Source: Melioribacteraceae bacterium
GTDB taxonomy: Bacteria; Bacteroidota; Ignavibacteria; Ignavibacteriales; Melioribacteraceae
Assembly: GCA_021740785.1 (NCBI GenBank)
Contig: JAIOZI010000016.1
Location: 19,651 to 83,650, forward strand
Direction: 5' to 3'
DNA length: 64,000 bases
Shown here: positions 43,222 through 50,457 of the stretch, piece by piece
How positions within the stretch are numbered: the first letter of the stretch is position 1
Layout of the letters: each line of letters opens with the position of its first letter
Translations under genes and position numbers: made by a program
Notes under the pieces: model-generated
Seen by the model: only the letters and a program-made list of their open reading frames with translations
Databases searched by the model: none
Told to the model about the DNA's origin: nothing

Positions 43222-44154
43222 TCAGTTCGTTGTTAGTTGTCTAAAAATATCTTCAAGTTTAGTTTCAATCGGGGTAAGCTCAGTGAGCACCCAATTTTTA
43301 TCAACGCATAATTGAAAAATTGATTTACGCGAAGTTGAATTTTCTTTACTATTGATGATAAATGTATTTTCCGCATCATTAACTAAATCAACCATTGCAA
43401 CCGATTCAAGGGATTGTAATGATGAGGTAATTTCATCCGTACCCGGAGCTTCTGAAATTTGAACTCGCAGGATTTCCTGTCCTTGCGATTGTTTCCTTAA
43501 CATCTCCGATGTACCGTCGGCAACTATCTTTCCGTTATTAATAATCAGAATTCTATCACAGGTTGCTTCTACTTCAGGAAGAATATGAGTACTAAGAATA
43601 ACTGTCTTCTCCCTTCCGATTTCTTTAATTAGTTTACGGATTTCAACAATCTGGTTAGGATCCAAACCGGTTGTTGGTTCATCGAGAATTAAAATTTCCG
43701 GATCGTGAATCATCGCCTGTGCCAACCCTACACGCTGCTTATATCCTTTTGACAGCTCGCCGATCTTTTTATGCTTTTCAACATTCAATCCGCAAACGCG
43801 CACCATCTCGCCGATTCTGCTGTTCATTTTATTTTTTGGTACACCCTGAAGTTCGGCAACAAATTCAAGGTATTCCAAAACCGGCATATCGTAGTAAAGA
43901 GGATTGCTTTCCGGCAGGTAACCGATTTTCTTTTTCAGTTCATCAGCCTTTTCCAAAACTGAGTCGCCGCCGATAAAAACATTACCATCCGAAGGAGCCA
44001 TATAAGCCGTTATTATTTTCATAGTTGTGGTTTTACCTGCGCCGTTTGGTCCGAGAAATCCTAAAATTTCACCGGTCTTTACTTCGAATGAAATGTTGTC
44101 AACTGCCCGCTGGGGTCCGTATTTTTTCGTGAGGTTTTCAACTACAATATTCAT
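43222..44154 (-). CDS. ABC transporter ATP-binding protein, GldA-like
   Basis: 310 residues, a single ABC ATPase with a C-terminal extension. Walker A is GFLGPNGAGKTTTMK (about 33-47), the signature is LSKGYKQRVGLAQAM (about 135), Walker B is ILILDEPTTGLDP (about 155-167) and the switch His is in LSTHILPEVE. The C-terminal about 80 residues match those of GldA/CcmA-type ATPases. It heads a four-gene operon (ATPase, permease, GldG-like, DUF4340). Confidence 0.92.
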   Translation of the reverse strand: MNIVVENLTKKYGPQRAVDNISFEVKTGEILGFLGPNGAGKTTTMKIITAYMAPSDGNVFIGGDSVLEKADELKKKIGYLPESNPLYYDMPVLEYLEFVAELQGVPKNKMNSRIGEMVRVCGLNVEKHKKIGELSKGYKQRVGLAQAMIHDPEILILDEPTTGLDPNQIVEIRKLIKEIGREKTVILSTHILPEVEATCDRILIINNGKIVADGTSEMLRKQSQGQEILRVQISEAPGTDEITSSLQSLESVAMVDLVNDAENTFIINSKENSTSRKSIFQLCVDKNWVLTELTPIETKLEDIFRQLTTN

Positions 44155-44302
44155 AATAACCTAAAGTTGAATTTTTTTTTGAAAGTGCAATTTTATAAAA
44201 TTGAGAAATACTAATCAAGAATTTGCTGAATAAAATTCTAATAAAACATCGAATTTCCAATTGGTTTCAACAACCGTTGAATCAAAAAGTTTCAATATGG
44301 AT

Positions 44303-45004
44303 TTATTTTTTTTCTAGGATACGAACTCCGTCTTTGCCCGCAATTATTACTATGCCGACCAAATCTAAAAACAAGCCTTGCTCAACTATTCCCGCTCGTG
44401 AGTTCATTTTCCCGGCAAGCTGATATGGATTTTCAATCACTCCGAAATCAGCATCTATTATAAAATTACCCAGATCGGTAATGAAATTTTCATCATTTTC
44501 ATTTTTTCTCATTTTTATTTCCGCACCGATTGACTTCAAGAATATGCTCTCGGTCTCGACTGCTATCTTTAGTACTTCAACCGGCACTGCCCATTTTTCT
44601 CCAAGTTTATCTGAGAGTTTTGATTCATCCGCAACAACAATCATTTTTTTTGATGATTGGGCAACCAGTTTCTCCCGTAGATGTGCGCCTCCGCCGCCTT
44701 TTATTACATTAAGGCTGGGTTCAATCTCATCCGCTCCATCGATTGTTATATCTATTTTCGGATTTTTAACTAAGTCCGTCAACGGAATATTTACCTCCGC
44801 AGCTAATTCCGCAGTTCGATCTGATGTTGGAATTGCGAGTATATTTTCAAGTTTCCCGTCTCTAATTAATTCGCCGATTCTAAGAGTGGCATACTTTGCC
44901 GTGCTGCCGGTTCCGAGTCCTAAAACCATCCCCGGTTTTACAAATTCAACAGCTTTCTCTGCTGCTTCTTTTTTCAGATTTTCAAAATTTTGCATTTTGC
45001 CCAT
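44303..45004 (-). CDS. rpiA: Ribose-5-phosphate isomerase A
   Basis: 233 residues, a full-length RpiA. Motifs are GLGTGSTAKYATLRIGEL (about 29-46), DGADEIEPSLNVIKGGGGAH (about 87-106), with the catalytic Asp/Glu, and the C-terminal NSRAGIVEQGLFLDL. It interconverts ribose 5-phosphate and ribulose 5-phosphate in the pentose phosphate pathway. It is a single gene, divergent from the small membrane protein gene and miaB. Confidence 0.95.
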   Translation of the reverse strand: MGKMQNFENLKKEAAEKAVEFVKPGMVLGLGTGSTAKYATLRIGELIRDGKLENILAIPTSDRTAELAAEVNIPLTDLVKNPKIDITIDGADEIEPSLNVIKGGGGAHLREKLVAQSSKKMIVVADESKLSDKLGEKWAVPVEVLKIAVETESIFLKSIGAEIKMRKNENDENFITDLGNFIIDADFGVIENPYQLAGKMNSRAGIVEQGLFLDLVGIVIIAGKDGVRILEKK

Positions 45005-45178
45005 TAACTTTAGTTTATCGATTTAATACGCATCACAATTTCAATCATTTTGACCCAAATCGCAACTTTTTTGATTGATAATTGTTATAGTGGCATACAT
45101 ACATTGATTATTCTTGTAATTGCATCAATGTATTAATAAATTTAGAGGCTAAAATAAATTTGCATTAGGTAGATAAAT

Positions 45179-45331
45179 ATGATGGGAATATTTAATTTTA
45201 AGAAAAATTCATTACCTGAAAATGACTTGGTAGAGGATCAGAAGAAACGTGAAAGAACTTTGATAATAGTGTTCGGTATTTTTGCTATTATTTTTTTTAA
45301 TTTGGTTATGTATTACCTTACCAAGATTTAG
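45179..45331 (+). CDS. Small single-pass membrane protein (50 aa)
   Basis: A 50-residue frame with an AGGT ribosome binding site 9 bp upstream. A charged N-terminus (KKNSLPENDLVEDQKKRER) precedes one membrane helix (TLIIVFGIFAIIFFNLVMYYL), so it is predicted to be inner-membrane anchored. It ends 22 bp before miaB and may be co-transcribed with it. The layout and ribosome binding site support a real gene; no function is recognised. Confidence 0.6.
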   Translation: MMGIFNFKKNSLPENDLVEDQKKRERTLIIVFGIFAIIFFNLVMYYLTKI

Positions 45332-45353
45332 CATTAGAAAGGCTTAATTAAGA

Positions 45354-46703
45354 ATGAGTAAAAATAATATATACATAGAAACCTACGGGTGCCAGATGAA
45401 TGTTGCCGATTCCGAAATTGTTGCCGGCATTCTGAAAAACGTTGGTTATAAAATAACAAACAACATTGATAATGCAGATGTTATTCTTCTGAATACATGC
45501 AGCATTCGCGATAATGCCGAACAGAGAATTTACGGCAGACTCGGAAATCTCAATAAGATTAAACAAAACAATCCGAACTTAGTACTCGGTGTTCTCGGCT
45601 GTATGGCTGAGCGGCTTCGTAAGGATTTAATTGAGAAGAAAAAGGTCGTTGATTTGGTTGTTGGACCTGACGAATACCGCAGGCTGCCTGAGTTTATCGA
45701 TACGGCTTATGCAGGCGAAAAGGGTATCGGCGTTAAATTATCGCGTACCGAAACTTATGACGATATTGTTCCTTATCGTGAAGACGGGCTTTCAGCCTGG
45801 ATTTCAGTGATGCGTGGATGTGATAAATTCTGTACGTTTTGCGTTGTGCCATTTACAAGAGGACGCGAAAGAAGCCGCGATCTTGATTCAATTGTAAATG
45901 AAGTAAAACAGCTTTCCGAAAGAGGTTTCAGAGAAGTTTCACTACTTGGGCAAAATGTAAATTCTTATGATGATAACGGTCGCGATTTTGCTGATCTGCT
46001 TGCCGCCGCCGCATTGGTCGATAGATCGATACGTGTGAGGTTTACTACATCCCATCCTCAAGATTTATCGGATAAACTTTTATACACTATCGCCGAACAT
46101 CCTAATCTATGTAATTATATTCACCTCCCGGTTCAATCGGGTTCAAACAGAATTTTGGAATTAATGAACAGAACATACACGATTGAACATTACCTGGAAT
46201 TGATTGATAAAGCCAGGAAGATTATCCCCGGTGTTAGTTTTTCTACGGATATTATTACCGGATTCCCAACCGAGACATACGAAGACCACCTGATGACGGT
46301 TGATGTAATGCAGAAAGTACGATACGACGGAGCATACATGTTCAAGTATTCACCTCGTGAAGGGACGAAAGCTTACCGTATGGATGATGACGTTACTGAA
46401 GAACAGAAATCAAAAAGATTGAATGAAATTATCAACCTTCAGCAAAACATTTCTTATGAAGTAAATCAAGAATTGATGAGCGCCGAGGAGATTGTGCTTG
46501 TTGAAGGATACAGTCGGAAATCAAATGAATTTTTAGCGGGCAGAACCGATACAAATAAGGTCGTTGTTTTCCCGGTTTCGGAAGATGTTAGTAAAGGCGA
46601 TTATGTTAAAGTGAAAATTGATCGTGCAACATCTGCCACACTTTTTGGAAGCTTGATAGAAATGATTAATCCTTACCCGGAAAGAATTCAATTAACCGGA
46701 TAG
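45354..46703 (+). CDS. miaB: tRNA-2-methylthio-N6-dimethylallyladenosine synthase
   Basis: 449 residues, a complete methylthiotransferase. The N-terminal UPF0004 domain starts NIYIETYGCQMNVADSEIV with the first cluster cysteines; the radical SAM motif is MRGCDKFCTFCVVPFTRGR (about 149-167, CxxxCxxC), and a TRAM domain closes the protein (about 385-447). It methylthiolates A37 of tRNAs reading UNN codons. The first gene of a run with the SPOR and MBL genes (gaps of 7 and 11 bp). Confidence 0.96.
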   Translation: MSKNNIYIETYGCQMNVADSEIVAGILKNVGYKITNNIDNADVILLNTCSIRDNAEQRIYGRLGNLNKIKQNNPNLVLGVLGCMAERLRKDLIEKKKVVDLVVGPDEYRRLPEFIDTAYAGEKGIGVKLSRTETYDDIVPYREDGLSAWISVMRGCDKFCTFCVVPFTRGRERSRDLDSIVNEVKQLSERGFREVSLLGQNVNSYDDNGRDFADLLAAAALVDRSIRVRFTTSHPQDLSDKLLYTIAEHPNLCNYIHLPVQSGSNRILELMNRTYTIEHYLELIDKARKIIPGVSFSTDIITGFPTETYEDHLMTVDVMQKVRYDGAYMFKYSPREGTKAYRMDDDVTEEQKSKRLNEIINLQQNISYEVNQELMSAEEIVLVEGYSRKSNEFLAGRTDTNKVVVFPVSEDVSKGDYVKVKIDRATSATLFGSLIEMINPYPERIQLTG

Positions 46704-46710
46704 ATTAAAA

Positions 46711-47418
46711 ATGATTATGAGATCATTCATATTTTTTTTCCTGATTTCGATTTCAATTGCTGCACAGGAAGCCAACATCGTACCTTATCTAAAAATGATT
46801 GAGGGCGGAGAAATTAGTGAAGCGGAAGAAAACTTAAACCGCTTAAAAGCAGAATCACCTAACGATCCATCGGTAATATTTCTTGATGCGGTTTTAACAA
46901 AAGATGGTGAAGCCGCCTTAACTAAATACAACACGGTTTATACAAAATTTCCTAAAAGTAATTATGCCGACGCTTCTCTCTACAGAGTCTTCTCTTATTA
47001 TTATTCCCTCGGCATTTACAATAAAGCGCAGTCATATCTCGATCAATTGAAAAATAATTACCCCGGTTCACCTTACATCAAAATGGCTGATCGGTCAATC
47101 CCGGATTTAATTGAATCAGCTCCCGCAGTTACAAATTCAGAACCGGTAAATGTTCAATTACCACCTGTCAATTCTGAAAAGAAATACGAATATACAATTC
47201 AGGCGGGTGCATTTCTTAATCACAAAAATGCCGAGACATTATTAAATAAATTAAATAAAGCCGGTTACCCGGCAGCAATGCATTCTAAAGATGTTGGCGG
47301 CAGCATTTTAAAAGTTGTTACATTCGGGAAATTCAAATCTGAAATTGAAGCACAGCCGCTCCTCGATTATCTAAAAAACGTGCACAATCTAAACGGTAGA
47401 GTCGTTCCCTCTAATTAG
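46711..47418 (+). CDS. Secreted TPR and SPOR domain protein
   Basis: 235 residues. The signal peptide is best read from the third codon (MRSFIFFFLISISIAAQ), and the first ATG at 46711 is only two codons earlier. The middle (about 25-130) is TPR-like (SNYADASLYRVFSYYYSLGIY), and the last 75 residues form a SPOR domain (KYEYTIQAGAFLNHKNAETLL), which binds denuded peptidoglycan at division sites. A periplasmic role in cell-wall or division processes is likely from the domain, with no partner gene nearby. Confidence 0.88.
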   Translation: MIMRSFIFFFLISISIAAQEANIVPYLKMIEGGEISEAEENLNRLKAESPNDPSVIFLDAVLTKDGEAALTKYNTVYTKFPKSNYADASLYRVFSYYYSLGIYNKAQSYLDQLKNNYPGSPYIKMADRSIPDLIESAPAVTNSEPVNVQLPPVNSEKKYEYTIQAGAFLNHKNAETLLNKLNKAGYPAAMHSKDVGGSILKVVTFGKFKSEIEAQPLLDYLKNVHNLNGRVVPSN

Positions 47419-47429
47419 CAGATAATAAA

Positions 47430-48191
47430 ATGAAAATAACATTCGCAGGTACCGCTTCGGGTGAAACTTCACGTGAGAGATTTCATTCTTCAATTTTATT
47501 AGAAAGCGAAAATCACAAATTATTGATTGACGCGGGTGACGGTGTTTCTAAGGCGCTGCTGAAATTAAAAATCGATTTCAACTCTATCGATTCAATCATA
47601 ATCACACATTTTCATGCGGATCATGTTATGGGTCTGCCCTCTCTGATCACCCAAATGAAATTGTTGAAGCGAACCCGCCCGCTGAAAATTTATGTTCATG
47701 AATCGTTGATCACACAAACCAAAGCGCTGCTGAACTTCGCTTATCTGTTCACGGAAATTTTGGATTTCGATTTATCGATAACCGGGATCAAAACAAATGA
47801 AGAAATTGATGTTGACGGCAAATTTAATTTTACGGCAAAGCAAAACTCGCACATCTGGAATAAACACAAATTAAAAGGTTTTGATGATGTGAGCTTCGTA
47901 TCGATAAGCCTGTTGATAAAAACGGAATCGGAGCAGGTAATTTATACATCTGATATAGGTGATTCGGCAGATTTAATTTTGTTTAATAAATCAACTGATT
48001 ATTTCATAACCGAAACAACTCATGTATCGTTTGATGAAATCAAAACTGCAGTTGAAAAGTTGAATCCCGTGAAAGTTATACTCACTCACTTTTCATGCGA
48101 CGATAGGAAGAAAATCGAGGAGCAGATTAGCAGTTTAGATAGAAATATTCGTAAGATTTTTATTCTTGCAGATGATGGTATGACAATTTGA
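47430..48191 (+). CDS. Metallo-beta-lactamase-fold protein, RNase-Z-like
   Basis: 253 residues. The zinc-binding motif is IIITHFHADHVMGLPSL (about 55-71, HxHxDH), with the further ligands in NSHIWNKHK (about 142), YTSDIGDSADLI (about 173) and LTHFSCDD (about 214). The fold and the N-terminal GTASGETSRERFHSS resemble RNase Z and arylsulfatase-like phosphodiesterases. tRNA 3' processing is possible, since the nearby tRNA lacks an encoded CCA, but a different phosphodiester substrate cannot be excluded. It is 11 bp from the SPOR gene. Confidence 0.85.
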   Translation: MKITFAGTASGETSRERFHSSILLESENHKLLIDAGDGVSKALLKLKIDFNSIDSIIITHFHADHVMGLPSLITQMKLLKRTRPLKIYVHESLITQTKALLNFAYLFTEILDFDLSITGIKTNEEIDVDGKFNFTAKQNSHIWNKHKLKGFDDVSFVSISLLIKTESEQVIYTSDIGDSADLILFNKSTDYFITETTHVSFDEIKTAVEKLNPVKVILTHFSCDDRKKIEEQISSLDRNIRKIFILADDGMTI

Positions 48192-48272
48192 GATACTTCC
48201 CTAATCTGAAAAATATCTTTGAAACTGCTGTTGAAATTGGGTGTGAAATTACAATGGGGATAAATTGTCAGG

Positions 48273-48345
48273 TGCCCCGGAAGAGATTCGAACCCTCACC
48301 TAACGTTAAGTCAGAACGTCGCTCTATCCATTAAGCTACCGGGGC
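48273..48345 (-). tRNA. tRNA with anticodon GAC (Val by standard folding)
   Basis: 73 nt fold into a complete cloverleaf: acceptor GCCCCGG / CCGGGGC, D-arm GCTT...GAGC with GGATA in the loop, anticodon stem ACGTT / AACGT around the loop CTGACTT, and T-arm with TTCGAAT. The anticodon at 34-36 is GAC, read as valine. CCA is not encoded (ACCT follows). Position 37 is T where a purine is nearly always found, and A20 in the D-loop is more typical of arginine tRNAs, so the assignment is tentative and the gene could be divergent. Confidence 0.8.
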
Positions 48346-48408
48346 GGAATATGTCCAAAACTTCAAATAACATATTTCTGTTCTGACTTATAATTAAACT
48401 ATAAGAAC

Positions 48409-48441
48409 AAAAAAGCGAACAACTTACAAAGTTATTCGCTT
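48409..48441 (-). terminator. Intrinsic terminator of the putative sRNA
   Basis: On the minus strand AAGCGAATAACTT (48441-48429) pairs with AAGTTGTTCGCTT (48425-48413) with one mismatch and a 3-nt loop, followed by T to 48409. On the plus strand no T-run follows, so the orientation is clear. Confidence 0.8.
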
Positions 48442-48477
48442 AATTTTAGTAGCCTAGAAATAGGCGACGTTCTGACT
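48409..48477 (-). ncRNA. Putative small RNA antisense to the adjacent tRNA
   Basis: About 69 nt between a consensus promoter and a strong terminator. The 5' end, AGTCAGAACGTCGC (48477 down to 48464), is perfectly complementary over 14 nt to GCGACGTTCTGACT of the tRNA encoded 120 bp downstream (48309-48322), covering the D-stem 3' edge, the 5' anticodon stem and the anticodon loop. Next comes a hairpin GCCTA-TTTC-TAGGC (48465-48452) and a terminator. Single-stranded seed, hairpin and terminator is the usual layout of a bacterial sRNA. Function is inference; a tRNA-sensing leader is the alternative. Confidence 0.5.
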
Positions 48478-48482
48478 CCCTA

Positions 48483-48511
48483 ATTATCGCAAATATTTAT
48501 CTTTTTGTCAA
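48483..48511 (-). promoter_or_regulatory. Promoter of the putative sRNA
   Basis: On the minus strand TTGACA (48511-48506) and GATAAT (48488-48483) are separated by 17 bp. Initiation about 7 bp further falls at 48476-48478, exactly at the tRNA-complementary segment. Confidence 0.65.
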
Positions 48512-48821
48512 GTCTTTTTCAAAAAAATATATCGCTCTACGCAACTCACTTGTTTTTTTTACTCAATAAAATTCTTCCCATGTCCAAATAGTTTGGGTAA
48601 TTCCGTTTTCCATTGTAGGGCAACTCTAAGTAATTTATGAAACCTCATAATGTTATAGTAAAAGAAGTGCAAGTAACGTTAACATTATTTCATTCCTTAT
48701 ATTTGTTATTGTTATTCAGCGCTTTCAAATTAGGAAATTACCAATTTGACAAGGATTTGACTTTTTGCGGATTTATCGCAAGTTTAGGTATTCCAAACTT
48801 TTGATAGGTTATTAATTAGAA

Positions 48822-49931
48822 ATGACGATAGAAGAATTTCAGAAGAAATTTGAGATAGTTGGTAAGTCGAAAGAAATAAAGGACTTAGTAGACATCACGA
48901 TGCAGGTTGCACAATCTGATATTTCGGTATTGCTGTACGGTGAAAGCGGTGTAGGTAAGGAAATATTTGCGCGTGCGATTCACGGATTCAGTAATCGTTC
49001 AGAAAATCGGCTTGTAAGCGTAAATTGCGGCGCAATTCCCGAAGGAATTTTGGAAAGTGAATTATTCGGACATGTTAAAGGATCATTTACCGGAGCGACG
49101 GATAACCGGAAGGGATATTTTGAAATTGCCGATAACGGAACGCTCTTCCTTGATGAAATTGCTGAAATGCCTCTAACTACACAGGTAAAATTGTTGCGTG
49201 CACTCGAGACAAAAGAGTTTATGAGAATCGGGAGCGAGAGAGTTACTAATGTTGATGTGAGAATAATAGCCGCAACCAATAAAGATCTTCAACATGAAGT
49301 GGACGCAAAACGATTCCGCAAAGATTTATATTTCCGTTTAAAAGCTGTATCGTTGAATATCCCGCCGCTGCGGAACAGGCGCGAAGACATTCCCCTGCTA
49401 GTCGATTATTTCATAAAGAAATATGCCGACTCAAATAATCATCCCGAAATGAACATTACATCGAAAGCGCTTGATATTCTCTGCGAACATAATTGGCCGG
49501 GAAATATTCGAGAACTTAAAAATACAATTGAAACCGCTGCGGCTTTATCAAGGAACGGAACTTTAGATCAAAATGTTTTAATGCCGTTAATTACACACTG
49601 GGAAATTATTCAGGAAGATCATTCACAAAACCTGCCGGTTCATCTAAAACGTCCACCTGATTCTCTCGACCGCGAAATGATTTACCGCGCTCTAATTGAA
49701 ATAAAAAAAGATATTCTTGAATTAAAAGATCTTGCATATAAACATGGCGATAACATTGAAAATCTCGGTTCGGAAATCAATTTGAACGAAGTTATTCCTT
49801 TGGATCAGTTGGAAAAAAAGGCGATTGAAAACGCTCTAAATTTCACCCGCTGGAACAAACGCAAAGCAGCGCAGCTTCTAAAAGTAAGCGAAAGAACCTT
49901 ACATAGGAAAATCAAAGACTATGATCTCTAA
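48822..49931 (+). CDS. Sigma-54 interaction domain transcriptional activator
   Basis: 369 residues, an AAA+ bacterial enhancer-binding protein. Walker A is VLLYGESGVGKEIFARAI (about 36-53), the sigma-54 contact loop is GSFTGATD (about 87) and Walker B is LFLDEIAEM (about 107). A Fis-type helix-turn-helix closes the protein (NKRKAAQLLKVSERTLHRKI). It has no N-terminal receiver, GAF or PAS domain, unlike most family members, so its activity is probably set by expression or a partner. It overlaps the LptE-like gene by 11 bp, which suggests joint transcription with envelope genes. Confidence 0.93.
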   Translation: MTIEEFQKKFEIVGKSKEIKDLVDITMQVAQSDISVLLYGESGVGKEIFARAIHGFSNRSENRLVSVNCGAIPEGILESELFGHVKGSFTGATDNRKGYFEIADNGTLFLDEIAEMPLTTQVKLLRALETKEFMRIGSERVTNVDVRIIAATNKDLQHEVDAKRFRKDLYFRLKAVSLNIPPLRNRREDIPLLVDYFIKKYADSNNHPEMNITSKALDILCEHNWPGNIRELKNTIETAAALSRNGTLDQNVLMPLITHWEIIQEDHSQNLPVHLKRPPDSLDREMIYRALIEIKKDILELKDLAYKHGDNIENLGSEINLNEVIPLDQLEKKAIENALNFTRWNKRKAAQLLKVSERTLHRKIKDYDL

Positions 49932-50442
49932 ATTTGTACGAATACTTTTAATTAATTTGGTTGTTACTCTTCTTGTAATTAACTTTGCGAGTTGCAGCTA
50001 TTCTTTTACCGGAGCTTCGGTACCGCCGCACCTGCAGTCCATTGCAATACCCATTTTTGAAGACCGGAGCGGTTACGGTGAACCCGGCTTAAGGGAAGAT
50101 TTCACCAACGAGCTTATACAAAAATTTATTGACGATAACACTTTACAAGTTGACGACAAAACAAACTCCGATGCGATTTTAGAATGTACCATCCTGTCGC
50201 TTAAAGATGATCCCGCTGCAATTTCCGGCGGAGAGGATGTTACATCCAGAAGAATGACTATCACTGTAAAAGTTACTTATAAAGATTTGGTGAAACGAAA
50301 AACGGTACTGGATAAGAATTTTTCAGATTACGGCGACTATGAAAACACCGGCGATATTACAACCGCACGCCGGCAGGCAATAACGGAAGCAATTGATAAA
50401 ATAACCGAAGACATACTTCTCGGAGTGGTTTCAAACTGGTAA
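49921..50442 (+). CDS. LptE-family LPS-assembly lipoprotein
   Basis: 173 residues. The signal ends at a lipobox-like sequence NFASCSYSF, putting the acylated Cys at about residue 22. The body is the LptE/RlpB family pattern of Bacteroidetes-like bacteria: SIAIPIFEDRSGYGEPGLRE (about 41), FTNELIQKFIDDN, DAILECTILSLKDDP and the closing ITEDILLGVVSNW. LptE plugs the LptD channel and helps place LPS in the outer membrane. It overlaps the activator gene and precedes a GT2 gene by 15 bp. Confidence 0.85.
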   Translation: MISKFVRILLINLVVTLLVINFASCSYSFTGASVPPHLQSIAIPIFEDRSGYGEPGLREDFTNELIQKFIDDNTLQVDDKTNSDAILECTILSLKDDPAAISGGEDVTSRRMTITVKVTYKDLVKRKTVLDKNFSDYGDYENTGDITTARRQAITEAIDKITEDILLGVVSNW

Positions 50443-50457
50443 TATAAGAGATAAAAA

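Larger units (their letters stand above)
48192..48821. other. 630-bp interval: tRNA, putative sRNA, then featureless sequence
   Basis: Holds the minus-strand tRNA (48273-48345) and putative sRNA with promoter (48409-48511). From 48512 to 48821 no gene is seen; TTTGACA-like sequence at about 48747 might be a promoter element for the sigma-54 activator gene, without a convincing -10. Confidence 0.6.

Noticed and set aside
48251..48345. tmRNA
   Set aside because: The sequence forms a full four-arm tRNA of 73 nt with an anticodon arm; no tag-encoding part exists.
48309..48477. Phage or island attachment site at the tRNA
   Set aside because: Element integration duplicates the tRNA 3' half in direct orientation; here the copied segment is the D-stem/anticodon region and is inverted, with no integrase nearby.
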